Counted from the first letter of the stretch, positions 1 through 8,198 are shown. The stretch is 34,517 nt of DNA from Alphaproteobacteria bacterium (GCA_014382345.1 JACNJX010000062.1:1-34517); one strand, 5' to 3'. Notes: a model not told the origin generated them from the sequence alone. Numbers and translations: made by a program.

Positions 1-1
1 C

Positions 2-199
2 AATGTCGTGGCTACGGTCTATATGGAATGTGGCTCTATGTATCGGGCCCAGGGGGCGCGTTCCTGGGCCGACTTGCCGGCGACGACGATCAAGTATATC
101 CGCCGTATCGAGGAACTTATCGACGCTCCGGTGGCGCTGCTGTCGACCAGTCCGGAACGCGAAGACGTCATCCTGGTGCACGATCCGTTTGCCGATTAA
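2..199 (+). CDS. purA: Adenylosuccinate synthetase, C-terminal end (partial)
   Basis: This is the last ~50 codons of a gene entering from the left edge. The segment with [20 protein letters not shown] followed by [13 protein letters not shown] and an HDPFAD end matches the C-terminus of PurA, which joins IMP and aspartate with GTP in AMP synthesis in the cytoplasm. The catalytic part lies outside the window. The first ~15 residues (around [11 protein letters not shown]) do not resemble the VYEEMPGW-type segment expected there and are about a residue short, so the extreme left edge may hold sequence errors. No upstream start can be assigned. Confidence 0.8.
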   Translation, partial: NVVATVYMECGSMYRAQGARSWADLPATTIKYIRRIEELIDAPVALLSTSPEREDVILVHDPFAD

Positions 200-254
200 A
201 CATCACGGAAAGGGCTCTTAAAGGGCTTATTTGCCAGATTTTAGCGGTTTTTAT

Positions 255-275
255 GCGTTTTTTAAAAAAAAATGC
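255..275. repeat. AT-rich inverted repeat downstream of purA
   Basis: GCGTTTTTT and AAAAAATGC arms face each other with an A-rich centre and can pair if one G-T pair is allowed. It lies ~55 bases after the purA stop. It could be a weak transcription end, but it lacks a GC-rich stem. Confidence 0.25.
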
Positions 276-283
276 TATTTCTT

Positions 284-313
284 TTGCAATTTCAGGGGTC
301 AAACGTCTAGAAT
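284..313 (+). promoter_or_regulatory. Candidate sigma-70 promoter for the pseudokinase operon
   Basis: TTGCAA at 284-289 and TAGAAT at 308-313 are separated by 18 bases. They lie 70 bases ahead of the ATG at 383, which is the only sensible downstream start. Assigned by similarity to TTGACA/TATAAT only. Confidence 0.4.
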
Positions 314-337
314 CGGGGCACATAACCGGGATGCAAC

Positions 338-354
338 GGCAAGAACGCCTTGCC
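338..354 (+). repeat. Hairpin in the 5' leader of the pseudokinase gene
   Basis: GGCAAG (338-343) and CTTGCC (349-354) form a perfect 6-bp stem with a 5-base loop. It lies between the candidate promoter and the ribosome binding site. Its role is unknown. Confidence 0.35.
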
Positions 355-382
355 CCGGTCATGTCGAACAGGAATCGATACC

Positions 383-2497
383 ATGGCAGAAGCCCCTATC
401 GAAGCTGAGGTCGGCAACGATATTCCGCCGCCCGATGTGATGGCGCCGCCCGGATTGGCGCCCGAACCGGAAATGCAACCGACGGCCCCACCCCCGCGAA
501 CGGGTGCCGGGCCGGTTATTGTGCGCGACCGCTATTTCATCAATCCCGACGCGCCCCTTGTGCAACTGGATTCCCCTTCCGCCAAGGCCTATTCGGTCGA
601 AGACCGGCGTGACCTGAGCCGCAAGATGTTCGCGCTTATCTGCACGCCGGGTCTGCCGACCCGCGTCGATTTGATGAGTGCGATCCGTGGCGTGGAGATG
701 GAGGGACTTCTCCCCCTGGCCGAGTGGGAGATTGTCGACTGGCCCTTGCTCGGCCAAAAGACCATGATCCTGATTTACGAACGCCCGCTGGGCGGCCGGG
801 TCATGGACGCCATCGAAGGCGGCGCCTACAAGCTGAACGAATACGAATTTCCCCGCCGCATCATGGCGCCCCTTGTCATGGCCGTGAAATCCATATCGAC
901 CGAGGATGTGCCCCATCGCGCCATCCGTCCCTCCAACGTGTTTTTTATGGACGAGGCGATGCAGACCGTCGTCCTGGGGGACGGCGCAACGTCGCCCCCC
1001 GGCTTCGATCAGCCGATGTTGTTCGAACCCATCGACCGATCCATGACCGGTCCCGGCGGGCGCGGCAAAGGCAGCTTGGCGGACGATATCTATAACCTGG
1101 GCGCGACGCTGGTGGTGCTGATGCTGGGCTATAACCCGGTCGCCCGCATCAGCGACGAAGACCTGCTGACCCTGAAAATGGAACAAGGCAGTTACGCCGC
1201 CATTTGCGGCAGTGCGCGCCTGCCTATCGCGCTGCTGGAACCGCTGCGCGGCATGTTGAACGACACGGTCGGCGAACGCTGGGGACTGGAGGAACTGACT
1301 GGCTGGCTGTCCGGCAAGAAACAGCCGTCCCTGAAACAGATTCCCATCGTGCGTTCCGATTTTCCGTTTCAGTTCGAAGGGAACAACTTCTACAGCCCCC
1401 GCACCTTGTCCCGCTACCTGTCCCGCCATCGGGAAACCGCCTTGCAGGCAATCACCAACGATGCCCTGATCGGCTGGCTGCGCAAGGGCGTCGGCGACGC
1501 CAACCGGGCCGATGGCATTATCGCTACCGTGGAGACCGCGGCCCTGCAAAAGAACGAGCCCCAAGGCACGGACGAATTCGTTATCGCCAAGGCGTGCATG
1601 GTTCTCGATCCACAGGCCCCCATACGTTACAAGGGCTTCGCCTTCATGCCAGACGGATTTCCGGAAGCCCTGGCGGTCGAGTTTCTGCACCGTGGCGATG
1701 CCACTATCCCCCTGGAAGTCCTGAAAATCGGCCTGCCCCCGGTCTGGTACAGTTTGCAACGCGCCGTGTTTATCGGCGCCTCGGTGCAACAATCCGATTA
1801 TATCAAGCTGACAGGCTACCTGAGCCTGAACGATCCCGGATTCGGGTTCGAGAGGTGCCTGTACGAAGGCAACCCGACCCTGGCCTGCCAAAGCGAACTC
1901 ATCGCCAAGGAATACGTCTACGAGATCGATGACCTGCTGCCTGCCCTGGACGCCGCCTCAAATCGGGTCGACAACAAAACCAAGCCCATGGACCGACACC
2001 TGGCCGCCTTTATCGCGGCGCGTTTCGAGGAAGACATCCACCCCCACCTGAAGGCTTTGGCCGCACCCGTCGAGGAAACGGCCACCATCGGCATGCTCAG
2101 CCTATTGGCGTTTTTGCAGTGGAAGCTTCGGGTCAGCGCCCTTTTCGGACTGTCCAGCTGGGTCGGGGGATTGTTGGGTCCCGCCATCAACACCTACCAC
2201 AGCCGCTCCACGCGCCACGAAATCGAAAAGGAAATTCCACGCCTGGTTCGCAAGGGCAGCCTGCCGGAACTTTTCGACCTGATCGACAATGCCGAAAAGC
2301 GCAGGTCCGACGCCGCAGGGTTCGAAGCGGCAGCCTCTGAATTCGCCACCGCCGAATATGAAATCCGTGACATCGAAGGCGCCGGAAGCGAACGCCAGTC
2401 GAAGGCTGAAATAACGGGCAAACAGACGGCCGCCGTGGTTTCCGTCGTGCTATCGATGATTATCGCGTCCGTGCTCTTTATCGTCGAACTGTTCTAA
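383..2497 (+). CDS. Tail-anchored protein kinase-like protein, probable pseudokinase
   Basis: A 704-residue protein. The N-terminus (to ~45) is proline-rich and disordered. Residues ~60-310 have the outline of a Ser/Thr kinase fold: a catalytic-loop-like HRAIRPSN at 178-185 and a DFG-like position at D200 (GDGATS). The catalytic Asp of HRD is Ala and the loop Lys is Arg, while the loop Asn is kept, and I see no glycine loop. I therefore infer a nucleotide-binding or scaffolding pseudokinase rather than an active enzyme. A mildly hydrophobic stretch lies at ~567-600, and the last ~22 residues form a membrane segment with almost nothing after it, as in tail-anchored proteins. I chose ATG 383 over an in-frame TTG at 350 because CAGGAA lies 8 bases ahead of it. 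The next gene starts 10 bases after the stop, so the two probably form an operon. Confidence 0.65.
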   Translation: MAEAPIEAEVGNDIPPPDVMAPPGLAPEPEMQPTAPPPRTGAGPVIVRDRYFINPDAPLVQLDSPSAKAYSVEDRRDLSRKMFALICTPGLPTRVDLMSAIRGVEMEGLLPLAEWEIVDWPLLGQKTMILIYERPLGGRVMDAIEGGAYKLNEYEFPRRIMAPLVMAVKSISTEDVPHRAIRPSNVFFMDEAMQTVVLGDGATSPPGFDQPMLFEPIDRSMTGPGGRGKGSLADDIYNLGATLVVLMLGYNPVARISDEDLLTLKMEQGSYAAICGSARLPIALLEPLRGMLNDTVGERWGLEELTGWLSGKKQPSLKQIPIVRSDFPFQFEGNNFYSPRTLSRYLSRHRETALQAITNDALIGWLRKGVGDANRADGIIATVETAALQKNEPQGTDEFVIAKACMVLDPQAPIRYKGFAFMPDGFPEALAVEFLHRGDATIPLEVLKIGLPPVWYSLQRAVFIGASVQQSDYIKLTGYLSLNDPGFGFERCLYEGNPTLACQSELIAKEYVYEIDDLLPALDAASNRVDNKTKPMDRHLAAFIAARFEEDIHPHLKALAAPVEETATIGMLSLLAFLQWKLRVSALFGLSSWVGGLLGPAINTYHSRSTRHEIEKEIPRLVRKGSLPELFDLIDNAEKRRSDAAGFEAAASEFATAEYEIRDIEGAGSERQSKAEITGKQTAAVVSVVLSMIIASVLFIVELF

Positions 2498-2507
2498 GGA
2501 TATTCCG

Positions 2508-3041
2508 ATGGCCATGCCACCGAATTTCCCCACCGCTTCCGAGCCACCCCCGCCGCCGCCACCGCCGGGACAAGGTTTGCGTGCCCTGATCTGGGGAATC
2601 CTCCTGGTGGGGGCGTTCATGCTGATTTCCCTGCCGACGGTGATTTTGGTTTTTTTCGGGCTTCTGCCGACGATCGTCGCCTGGATCGTTGACCGGTCGG
2701 ATAAAAAGTACGCCATGTTCTGCGTGTTCGGCATGAACTTCTCCGGCCTGTTCCCCTTTCTCATGGATATCTGGTTCAAGGAGCACAGCACCGATGCCGC
2801 CATGCGGATTTTGACCGATGTTTTCGATCTGATGGTGATTTATACCGCAGCCGGCTTCGGATGGATGCTGTACATCGCCCTGCCGCCCGTGATTACGACT
2901 TTCCTGACGGTGATGTCGGAACGCCGGGTCACGGTGCTGAAGGAAAATCAGAAAACCATTATCGAAGAATGGGGCGAAGGCGTGATCAACGTCGTCGAAA
3001 CCCTGGACAAAGACTCCATGAACAACCCTCCCAGGATATAA
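2508..3041 (+). CDS. Small multi-pass membrane protein, unknown function
   Basis: A 177-residue protein. The first ~25 residues are Pro-rich with a run of eight prolines. Three or four hydrophobic segments follow: ~25-60 (probably two helices), ~68-88 and ~108-140. The soluble tail ends with a charged segment (ENQKTIIEEWGEGVINVVE). The start ATG 2508 has AAGGA 7 bases upstream, overlapping the stop of the pseudokinase gene. I do not recognise the family. The tight spacing suggests it works with the preceding tail-anchored pseudokinase at the membrane, for example as its partner or anchor; that is inference. It converges on rpoH with only 14 bases between them. Confidence 0.6.
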   Translation: MAMPPNFPTASEPPPPPPPPGQGLRALIWGILLVGAFMLISLPTVILVFFGLLPTIVAWIVDRSDKKYAMFCVFGMNFSGLFPFLMDIWFKEHSTDAAMRILTDVFDLMVIYTAAGFGWMLYIALPPVITTFLTVMSERRVTVLKENQKTIIEEWGEGVINVVETLDKDSMNNPPRI

Positions 3042-3055
3042 AAACCCTCGGATGA

Positions 3056-3943
3056 TCAGTGATTGACGCGACTTTCGATGACCGCGTTCCTGACCGATTT
3101 CTGGACCTTCTCGAAAGCCCTGACCTCGATCTGGCGGACCCGTTCGCGGGAAATGCCATAGCGTTCGCTTAACACCTGCAGCGTCGCCGGCTCATCGCTC
3201 AAGCGGCGTTCCGACAGGATATGGCGCTCGCGTCCGCTCAAGCCGTCAAGCGCCGAATCCAGTAACAAACGGCGGCTGTGCATTTCCTGATGTTCGGACA
3301 GGATGTATTCCTGGTTTTCGCCGGCGGCCTCCAGCCAATCCTGCCATTCCCCCTCACCCTCTTCGCGCACGGGCATGTTCAGGGACTGGTCCTGCCCGCC
3401 CAAGCGGCGATTCATATTGATGACCTCGGTTTCCGGCACACCGAGCCGGTCCGAGATGTAGCTCACGTTTTCGGGGTATAGATCCCCTTCCTCGGTCGCC
3501 CGGATTTGCGCCTTCAGCTTGCGGAGGTTGAAAAACAGTTTCTTTTGCGCCGCCGTGGTACCCATTTTGACCAGGGACCAGGAATGCAGGACGTATTCCT
3601 GAATCGACGCCCGTATCCACCACATGGCATAGGTCGAGAAGCGGAACCCACGCTCCGGGTCGAAACGCTGGACCGCCTGCATCATGCCGACATTGCCTTC
3701 GCTGATCAGCTCGCTCAGCGGCAGGCCGTAGCCTTGAAAGCCCTTGGCGATCTTAGCGACGAGACGAAGGTGGCTGTTGACCAGACTGCTCGCGGCTTCG
3801 GGATCTTCGTGTTCCTGCCAGCGCCGCGCCAGTTGCAATTCTTCCTCGGGCTCGAGCATCGGGTATTGGCGGATGCGCTGCAAATACCGGGATAAATTCT
3901 GGTCCGGCGAAAGATCCAATATGTCCTGTCCAAGTGTAGCCAT
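3056..3943 (-). CDS. rpoH: RNA polymerase sigma-32 factor (heat shock)
   Basis: A 295-residue sigma factor directing RNA polymerase to heat-shock promoters. Region 2 includes LISEGNVGMMQAVQRFDPER and the aromatic FSTYAMWWIR stretch (residues ~80-112). The RpoH box QKKLFFNLR (133-141), diagnostic for sigma-32, follows. Region 4 ends with a helix-turn-helix (LSERYGISRERVRQIEVRAF). Upstream ATGs at 3964 and 3961 are in frame, but the start at 3943 (MATLGQDIL) fits the family's usual N-terminus and has an AAGGG ~10 bases ahead. The gene is downstream of rluD on the same strand, an arrangement common in Alphaproteobacteria. The leader holds a hairpin and a candidate promoter. Confidence 0.95.
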   Translation of the reverse strand: MATLGQDILDLSPDQNLSRYLQRIRQYPMLEPEEELQLARRWQEHEDPEAASSLVNSHLRLVAKIAKGFQGYGLPLSELISEGNVGMMQAVQRFDPERGFRFSTYAMWWIRASIQEYVLHSWSLVKMGTTAAQKKLFFNLRKLKAQIRATEEGDLYPENVSYISDRLGVPETEVINMNRRLGGQDQSLNMPVREEGEGEWQDWLEAAGENQEYILSEHQEMHSRRLLLDSALDGLSGRERHILSERRLSDEPATLQVLSERYGISRERVRQIEVRAFEKVQKSVRNAVIESRVNH

Positions 3944-3980
3944 CGTCGTGTTGCCCTTCATCATCCCCCGATTTAACCAA

Positions 3981-3996
3981 AGGCCACTCTTGGCCT
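3981..3996 (-). repeat. rpoH: Hairpin in the rpoH 5' leader
   Basis: AGGCCA and TGGCCT form a perfect 6-bp stem around a 4-base loop. It lies 17 bases upstream of the first in-frame ATG (3964) and ~38 bases upstream of the chosen start. E. coli rpoH translation is controlled by RNA structure. Whether this simple hairpin does anything similar is only a guess. Confidence 0.4.
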
Positions 3997-4008
3997 CTTG
4001 AATGAAAG

Positions 4009-4035
4009 GCTATAATACCATATCAGAAAGGTCAA
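4009..4035 (-). promoter_or_regulatory. rpoH: Candidate rpoH promoter
   Basis: On the minus strand, TTGACC (4030-4035) is followed after 15 bases by TATAGC (4009-4014). The spacing is short for sigma-70. The region between rluD and rpoH is much richer in A+T than its surroundings, as expected for a promoter. Confidence 0.35.
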
Positions 4036-4050
4036 GTATACGAATAGGAT

Positions 4051-5022
4051 TTATATTTCGGACAACATACTCATTAAACTATTGAAATATTTCATTTTAT
4101 TGCTTTCAAACTGTACTTTTTCGCCACTTGACGGGTGAATAAATCCTATCAAAAAAGCGTGTAATGCTTGGTGATTCAATTCCCGTAGTAATTTACTTGG
4201 AATTTCCGGCGCACCCCTCAGCCGCCTGGCATTTCCGCCGCCGTATAACGGATCGCCGATGACGGGATGGCCGATGTGGGCCATGTGCACGCGGATCTGG
4301 TGCGTCCGCCCGGTAGCCAGCCGGCATTCCACCAGTGATGCCCGGGTGCCGACCGGTTTCACCACCCGGTAATGGGTCAGGGCATGCTTGCCGCCCTTTT
4401 TCACCATCGCCATTTTCTTGCGGTTAGCCGGATTGCGCCCGATGGCGCCTTCGATGTCGCCTTCGCGCGGCTTGGGCACGCCCCACACAAGCGCCTTATA
4501 GCGCCGGGTCAGAGTGCGGTCCTCCAATTGCCGGGACATATGCCGGTGCGCCTCGTCGTTCTTTGCCGCCACCATCAGGCCGCTGGTGCCCATGTCCAGG
4601 CGGTGTACGATGCCGGGCCTGGTCACGCCGCCGATGCCGGACAGGCTGTCGCCGCAGTGATGCAGAAGTGCGTTCACCAACGTCCCGTCGGCGTGCCCCG
4701 CCGCCGGGTGCACCACCATACCGACCGCCTTGTCGATGACGATCAGGTCATCGTCTTCGTAGACCACGTCCAGGGGAATGTCCTGAGGCACCGGCTGGGC
4801 GGGCTCGGGCGGCGGCACGGTGACGGTAATTTCCTCCCCGGGGCGCACCTTCGCCGCCGGATTTTCACAAGCCCCGCCGTCCCGAAGCACCCGGCCGTCC
4901 TCGATCAGGCTTTTCAGCCGGCTGCGCGACAGCGACGCCAAGGCATCGGCAAGAAACCGGTCGAGCCGCTCCCCGGCCTTGTCTTCGGGCACGGGGACGG
5001 TGTATGTGGTGGCCTCGGTCAA
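4051..5022 (-). CDS. rluD: 23S rRNA pseudouridine synthase, RluD type
   Basis: A 323-residue protein. The N-terminal S4 RNA-binding domain covers ~12-65 (GERLDRFLADALASLSRSRL). The catalytic domain carries HRLDMGTSGL at 140-149 with the nucleophilic Asp at 143, and later RTHQIRVHMAHIGHPVIGDP. RluD converts uridines 1911, 1915 and 1917 of helix 69 in 23S rRNA. The start is a TTG at 5022, supported by AAGGA 9 bases upstream; no in-frame ATG fits. The last ~50 codons are strikingly AT-rich, although the protein still matches the family (QALHAFLIGFIHPSSGE). The gene is divergent from the one at 5082, with 59 bases between them. Confidence 0.9.
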   Translation of the reverse strand: MTEATTYTVPVPEDKAGERLDRFLADALASLSRSRLKSLIEDGRVLRDGGACENPAAKVRPGEEITVTVPPPEPAQPVPQDIPLDVVYEDDDLIVIDKAVGMVVHPAAGHADGTLVNALLHHCGDSLSGIGGVTRPGIVHRLDMGTSGLMVAAKNDEAHRHMSRQLEDRTLTRRYKALVWGVPKPREGDIEGAIGRNPANRKKMAMVKKGGKHALTHYRVVKPVGTRASLVECRLATGRTHQIRVHMAHIGHPVIGDPLYGGGNARRLRGAPEIPSKLLRELNHQALHAFLIGFIHPSSGEKVQFESNKMKYFNSLMSMLSEI

Positions 5023-5081
5023 ACGCGGTATCCTTGTTTCATCCCTGTTTTGGGTCTGTTGGAAACACCAGAGAGACTACC

Positions 5082-5414
5082 ATGCAATTGTTGAAGGGCA
5101 TTGTCATCGGTTTGGGCGTCCTGATCCTTCTCGGGCTGGGCACGCTGTTTTACGGCTTCGCCCAGAAATCCAGCAATCCGGACTGGCGGTTGTTCGGCCC
5201 CTCCCCCGCCCCTGCACCCGAAACATCCGCGCCCCAAACATCTCTCCCGGCTTTCGGGACGATCAATCTCAATTTGCCCGAAGGCTGCAAAATCACCAGC
5301 GTCCGCCCGGACGGCGCAAAATCCTACCTCAACATTGGCGGCAATGCGTCCTGCAACCGCGTCATCGTCGTCGATACCGTGCAGGGCCGCGTTCTTGGAA
5401 CCATCACCCCGTGA
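5082..5414 (+). CDS. Membrane-anchored small protein, DUF6476-like
   Basis: A 110-residue protein with one N-terminal membrane segment (~5-27, rich in Leu/Gly/Ile), a Pro/Ala/Ser-rich linker (~40-60), and a compact C-terminal domain with two cysteines (residues ~69 and ~92). Segments FGTINLNLPEGCKITSVRPD and CNRVIVVDTVQGRVLGTI resemble small alphaproteobacterial proteins of the DUF6476 type as I remember them; I am not certain of the assignment. Its C-terminal domain should face the periplasm. I chose ATG 5082, just ahead of the hydrophobic segment. Its stop overlaps the next start by four bases (GTGA), so the two are translationally coupled. Confidence 0.7.
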   Translation: MQLLKGIVIGLGVLILLGLGTLFYGFAQKSSNPDWRLFGPSPAPAPETSAPQTSLPAFGTINLNLPEGCKITSVRPDGAKSYLNIGGNASCNRVIVVDTVQGRVLGTITP

Positions 5415-5875
5415 GCCCGGCCTCTATCCAGGTTCCGGATGCCCTTGTCGCCCGGATGTCGGACGCCGCCGAAGACGCCTATCCGGAAGAGTGCTGCGGC
5501 CTGCTGATCGGGCGCCGGCAAGAAACCGGTGACTTCACCGTCACCGAAGCCGTCCCCAGCCCCAACGTGGCGGGCGGCGATCACGCCGACAGCTTCGAGG
5601 TCTCCCCGCAGCTCCGCTTCAACCTCATGCGCAGGCTCGGCGACGGGCCTGAACAGATTATCGGCCATTACCATTCCCATCCTGGCCATCCGGGCGAGCC
5701 GTCGGCCCGCGACCTTGAGATGGCTTTCGAGCCCGACATGGTGTGGCTGATCATCGCCGTTGAAAACGGCCTTGCCCAACCGCCACGGGCGCATATTGTG
5801 GACACGGATACAGCCGGGCAGGCGGGCGGGTTTCGGGAAATCGAATTACACGCTTCCCCTCAGCCAACCCCCTGA
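5411..5875 (+). CDS. JAMM/MPN metallopeptidase (M67 family)
   Basis: A 154-residue single-domain protein. It carries a complete JAMM zinc site: Glu27 in PEECCGLLIG, then His88-Ser-His90, seven residues, Ser98, two residues, Asp101 (in HYHSHPGHPGEPSARD). The family cleaves isopeptide or C-terminal bonds; bacterial stand-alone members often process ubiquitin-like sulfur-carrier proteins or act near cysteine/molybdopterin genes. No ThiS/MoaD or E1-like gene is seen here, so the substrate is open. The GTG start at 5411 overlaps the previous stop in a GTGA. The gene is followed 37 bases later by threonine aldolase on the same strand. Confidence 0.85.
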   Translation: MSPASIQVPDALVARMSDAAEDAYPEECCGLLIGRRQETGDFTVTEAVPSPNVAGGDHADSFEVSPQLRFNLMRRLGDGPEQIIGHYHSHPGHPGEPSARDLEMAFEPDMVWLIIAVENGLAQPPRAHIVDTDTAGQAGGFREIELHASPQPTP

Positions 5876-5912
5876 AGACCCCTATCAAAGCAAGACAGCA
5901 GGAGACTCTCCC

Positions 5913-6944
5913 TTGAACTTCGCATCCGACAATATCACCGGCGCCGCGCCGGAAGTTCTCGCCGCCCTTCAGGACGGCAACACGGGACGGCTGATGCCGT
6001 ACGGCAACGACGAGGTCAGCAAGGCCGCCGAAGCCAAGATCGCGGGCATCTTCGAAACGCAGGCGGACGTCTTTTTCGTCGCCACCGGGTCGGCCGCCAA
6101 CGCGCTGGCGCTGTCGGTTCTGACACCATCGTGGGGGGCGGTGTTCTGCCATCTGGGCGCGCACCTCAACGACACCGAATGCGGCGCGCCGGAATTCTAT
6201 TCAGGCGGCGCCAAGCTGTTGCCCATCGACGGGGCCGACGGCAAGTTCAGCGCCGGTGACCTGGAGGCCGCCATCGCCGCCGCCGGAGTCGGCAACATCC
6301 ATCACTGCCAGCCGAAGGCCGTTTCCATCACCCAGGCGACGGAAACCGGCAGCCTCTACAGCCTCGATGAGATCAAAGCGATCTCGGCGGTGTGCAAGAC
6401 GCACGGCCTGAAACTGCACATGGACGGCGCGCGCTTTGCCAATGCCGTCGCCGCCTTGGGCTGTTCGGCCGCCGACATGACCTGGAAGGCGGGCGTCGAC
6501 ATCGTATCCTTCGGCGCGACCAAGAACGGTGCGCTGGCGGCGGAAGCCGTGGTCCTGTTTGATACGTCCCTCACGGAAGAATTCGCCTACCGGCGCAAGC
6601 GGGGCGGCCACCTGTTTTCCAAGATGCGCCTGTTTGCCGTCCAGATGGACGCCTACGCCACCGACAACCTGTGGCTCAGGAATGCGCAACTTGCCAACGC
6701 CAACGCCAAGCGCATGGCGGACGGGCTGGACGTCATTCCCGGCATTTCGCAAAGCCAGTCGGTACAGGCCAACATCCTGTTTCCGAAAATGCCACGCTCC
6801 GTCATCGACGGGCTGAAAGACGATGGCTACCTGTTTTATGAGCGCGGCGGCAAGGACGTGATTCGCCTGGTGCTGGCGTTTGATACGCCCGCCGAAGACA
6901 TCGACGGCTTCATCGAGGCGGCGAGAAAACACGCCGGAAGTTGA
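5913..6944 (+). CDS. ltaE: Low-specificity L-threonine aldolase
   Basis: A 343-residue PLP enzyme of the threonine aldolase/beta-eliminating lyase family, which splits L-threonine or L-allo-threonine to glycine and acetaldehyde. The N-terminus MNFASDNITGAAPEVLAAL has the substrate-binding start typical of the family. VFFVATGSAANALAL (~53-67) forms the PLP phosphate site. Asp171 in LHMDGARFANA contacts the pyridine nitrogen, and Lys204 in SFGATKNG forms the Schiff base. The start is a TTG at 5913, chosen because AGGAG lies 8 bases upstream and the protein then begins exactly where homologues do. The spacing suggests cotranscription with the JAMM gene, though no shared role is obvious. Confidence 0.9.
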   Translation: MNFASDNITGAAPEVLAALQDGNTGRLMPYGNDEVSKAAEAKIAGIFETQADVFFVATGSAANALALSVLTPSWGAVFCHLGAHLNDTECGAPEFYSGGAKLLPIDGADGKFSAGDLEAAIAAAGVGNIHHCQPKAVSITQATETGSLYSLDEIKAISAVCKTHGLKLHMDGARFANAVAALGCSAADMTWKAGVDIVSFGATKNGALAAEAVVLFDTSLTEEFAYRRKRGGHLFSKMRLFAVQMDAYATDNLWLRNAQLANANAKRMADGLDVIPGISQSQSVQANILFPKMPRSVIDGLKDDGYLFYERGGKDVIRLVLAFDTPAEDIDGFIEAARKHAGS

Positions 6945-7029
6945 GGCGCCGAAGTTTGTCGGGCTTGCCCACGGCCCGGCCGATGGGTAAGACTGATCAA
7001 AGGCCCCCTGGTAATCAGGCAATAACGAC

Positions 7030-7105
7030 GTCCCCTTCGTCTAGCGGCCTAGGACATCGCCCTCTCACGGCGAAAACACGGGTTCGAGTCCCGTAGGGGA
7101 CGCCA
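7030..7105 (+). tRNA. tRNA-Glu (anticodon CTC)
   Basis: A complete cloverleaf. The acceptor arms GTCCCCT and AGGGGAC pair. The anticodon stem TCGCC/GGCGA holds the loop CTCTCAC, giving anticodon CTC (reads GAG). The T arm contains GGTTCGAGTCC. The discriminator is G7102 and CCA is encoded at 7103-7105. Confidence 0.95.
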
Positions 7106-7206
7106 ATCCTGTACCAAACTGGGCACCTGCTCATTTGGTAGCCAATCTGGCTCAGATAGCTTGCCGCGCCGATGTCCGCTTATAGCCAAAATCAGACGTA
7201 AAGACG

Positions 7207-7250
7207 AAAGGAACACACCCGAACATGAAAACAACCGGGTGCATTCCTTT
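7207..7250. terminator. Long imperfect hairpin between tRNA-Glu and the OmpA gene
   Basis: Two 15-base arms (7207-7221 and 7236-7250) pair with two mismatches around a 14-base loop. It lies 20 bases beyond the stop of the leftward OmpA-like gene and ~100 bases after the rightward tRNA. The minus-strand read continues into a T-rich stretch. It may end transcription from either side. Confidence 0.55.
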
Positions 7251-7270
7251 CTGAGCTGAAAAAGGTCAGC

Positions 7271-8152
7271 CTACCTCACGAATTTGATATCGACCCGGCG
7301 GTTTTTCCCTTCCCGCTTGCCATCCGGCGTGGGGACTTTGGGAAATTCTTCACCAAGAGGGCTGATAACGGTATTTAGGGGGTCTAGACCGAGATTTGCC
7401 AGGGCCTTGTGAACAGCGTCAACACGGGCTTTCGACAATGCCATATTATAGGCACTAGAGCCGGACCTATCGGCATTCCCATTGAGGAACATCCGAGTGA
7501 TCATGGCTGAACTTGCCGTGTCTGCGGCTTCCTTAATTACGGCCATAGCCTTTGCATCCAATGCAGAACTGTCGAATGCAAAGAAAACCGTATAGGGCCC
7601 GGGAACCGGAGGCGCCTTGGCGCGCTTCCGTTTGGGTTTGGCCGCCTTTGCCGGGGAACCCTTCGCCAGGGCCGCTTGAACCTTTTTCAACGCCGCTTCA
7701 AAGGCGGAACGGCATGCGGCTATGTCCTCGGGCTGGATATTCTCTTCTTGTTCCTGCATCCAGCAATCGAACATGGCTTGGGCGCGGGCCGCGTCCTTTG
7801 GAGTTTTTTTGGTGCCGCTAGCACCAAGGGCAGCAACCAGTGCCTTGCGGGCCGCACTCAAATCCGTCGTTGCCTTGCCAAAAGGCAACGTCCGGTCCTC
7901 AATCATCTGGGGGCCGACCGTCTTCCCCTGGGCCGCCATTTTTGCCTTTTCGTTGAAATACTTGGAATCAGATAAATCCCATTCGTCATTCTCCATCTTA
8001 GCCAAGCCAACGTATTCGGTATGAAGGGCCTGATTGAAGGAACTGCCCTTTGACGCCATGCCCTGGGTGGCGTCGATATCGGAGTCGATGGTGCAGGCGG
8101 CCAATACCACCATTGCTCCAAAGAAAAGAAAAATATTTTTGATAATGGTCAT
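7271..8152 (-). CDS. OmpA-family lipoprotein
   Basis: A 293-residue protein. The N-terminus has a lipoprotein signal with the lipobox VLAAC, giving Cys20 as the lipidated residue. The middle (~60-175) is helical and rich in Ala and Lys. A basic Pro/Lys linker (~170-183) precedes a C-terminal OmpA-like peptidoglycan-binding domain (~188-293). That domain begins VFFAFDSSALDAKAMAVI, contains LNGNADRSGSSAYNMALSKAR, and ends with KNRRVDIKF. It should tether the envelope to peptidoglycan. The start ATG has GGAG upstream in its short leader. It lies downstream of the DUF4197 gene on the same strand with a 164-base gap, so it may be cotranscribed. Confidence 0.88.
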   Translation of the reverse strand: MTIIKNIFLFFGAMVVLAACTIDSDIDATQGMASKGSSFNQALHTEYVGLAKMENDEWDLSDSKYFNEKAKMAAQGKTVGPQMIEDRTLPFGKATTDLSAARKALVAALGASGTKKTPKDAARAQAMFDCWMQEQEENIQPEDIAACRSAFEAALKKVQAALAKGSPAKAAKPKRKRAKAPPVPGPYTVFFAFDSSALDAKAMAVIKEAADTASSAMITRMFLNGNADRSGSSAYNMALSKARVDAVHKALANLGLDPLNTVISPLGEEFPKVPTPDGKREGKNRRVDIKFVR

Positions 8153-8198
8153 CTCAATTCTCCTGCGGTTTCAGAGTGTTTGGAAAACCCCTCAATCT

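Noticed and set aside
359-1891. A 510-codon open frame on the minus strand across the pseudokinase gene
   Set aside because: It is the antisense shadow of a GC-rich coding gene; it has low-complexity, Gln/His/Gly-rich translation and no recognisable domain.
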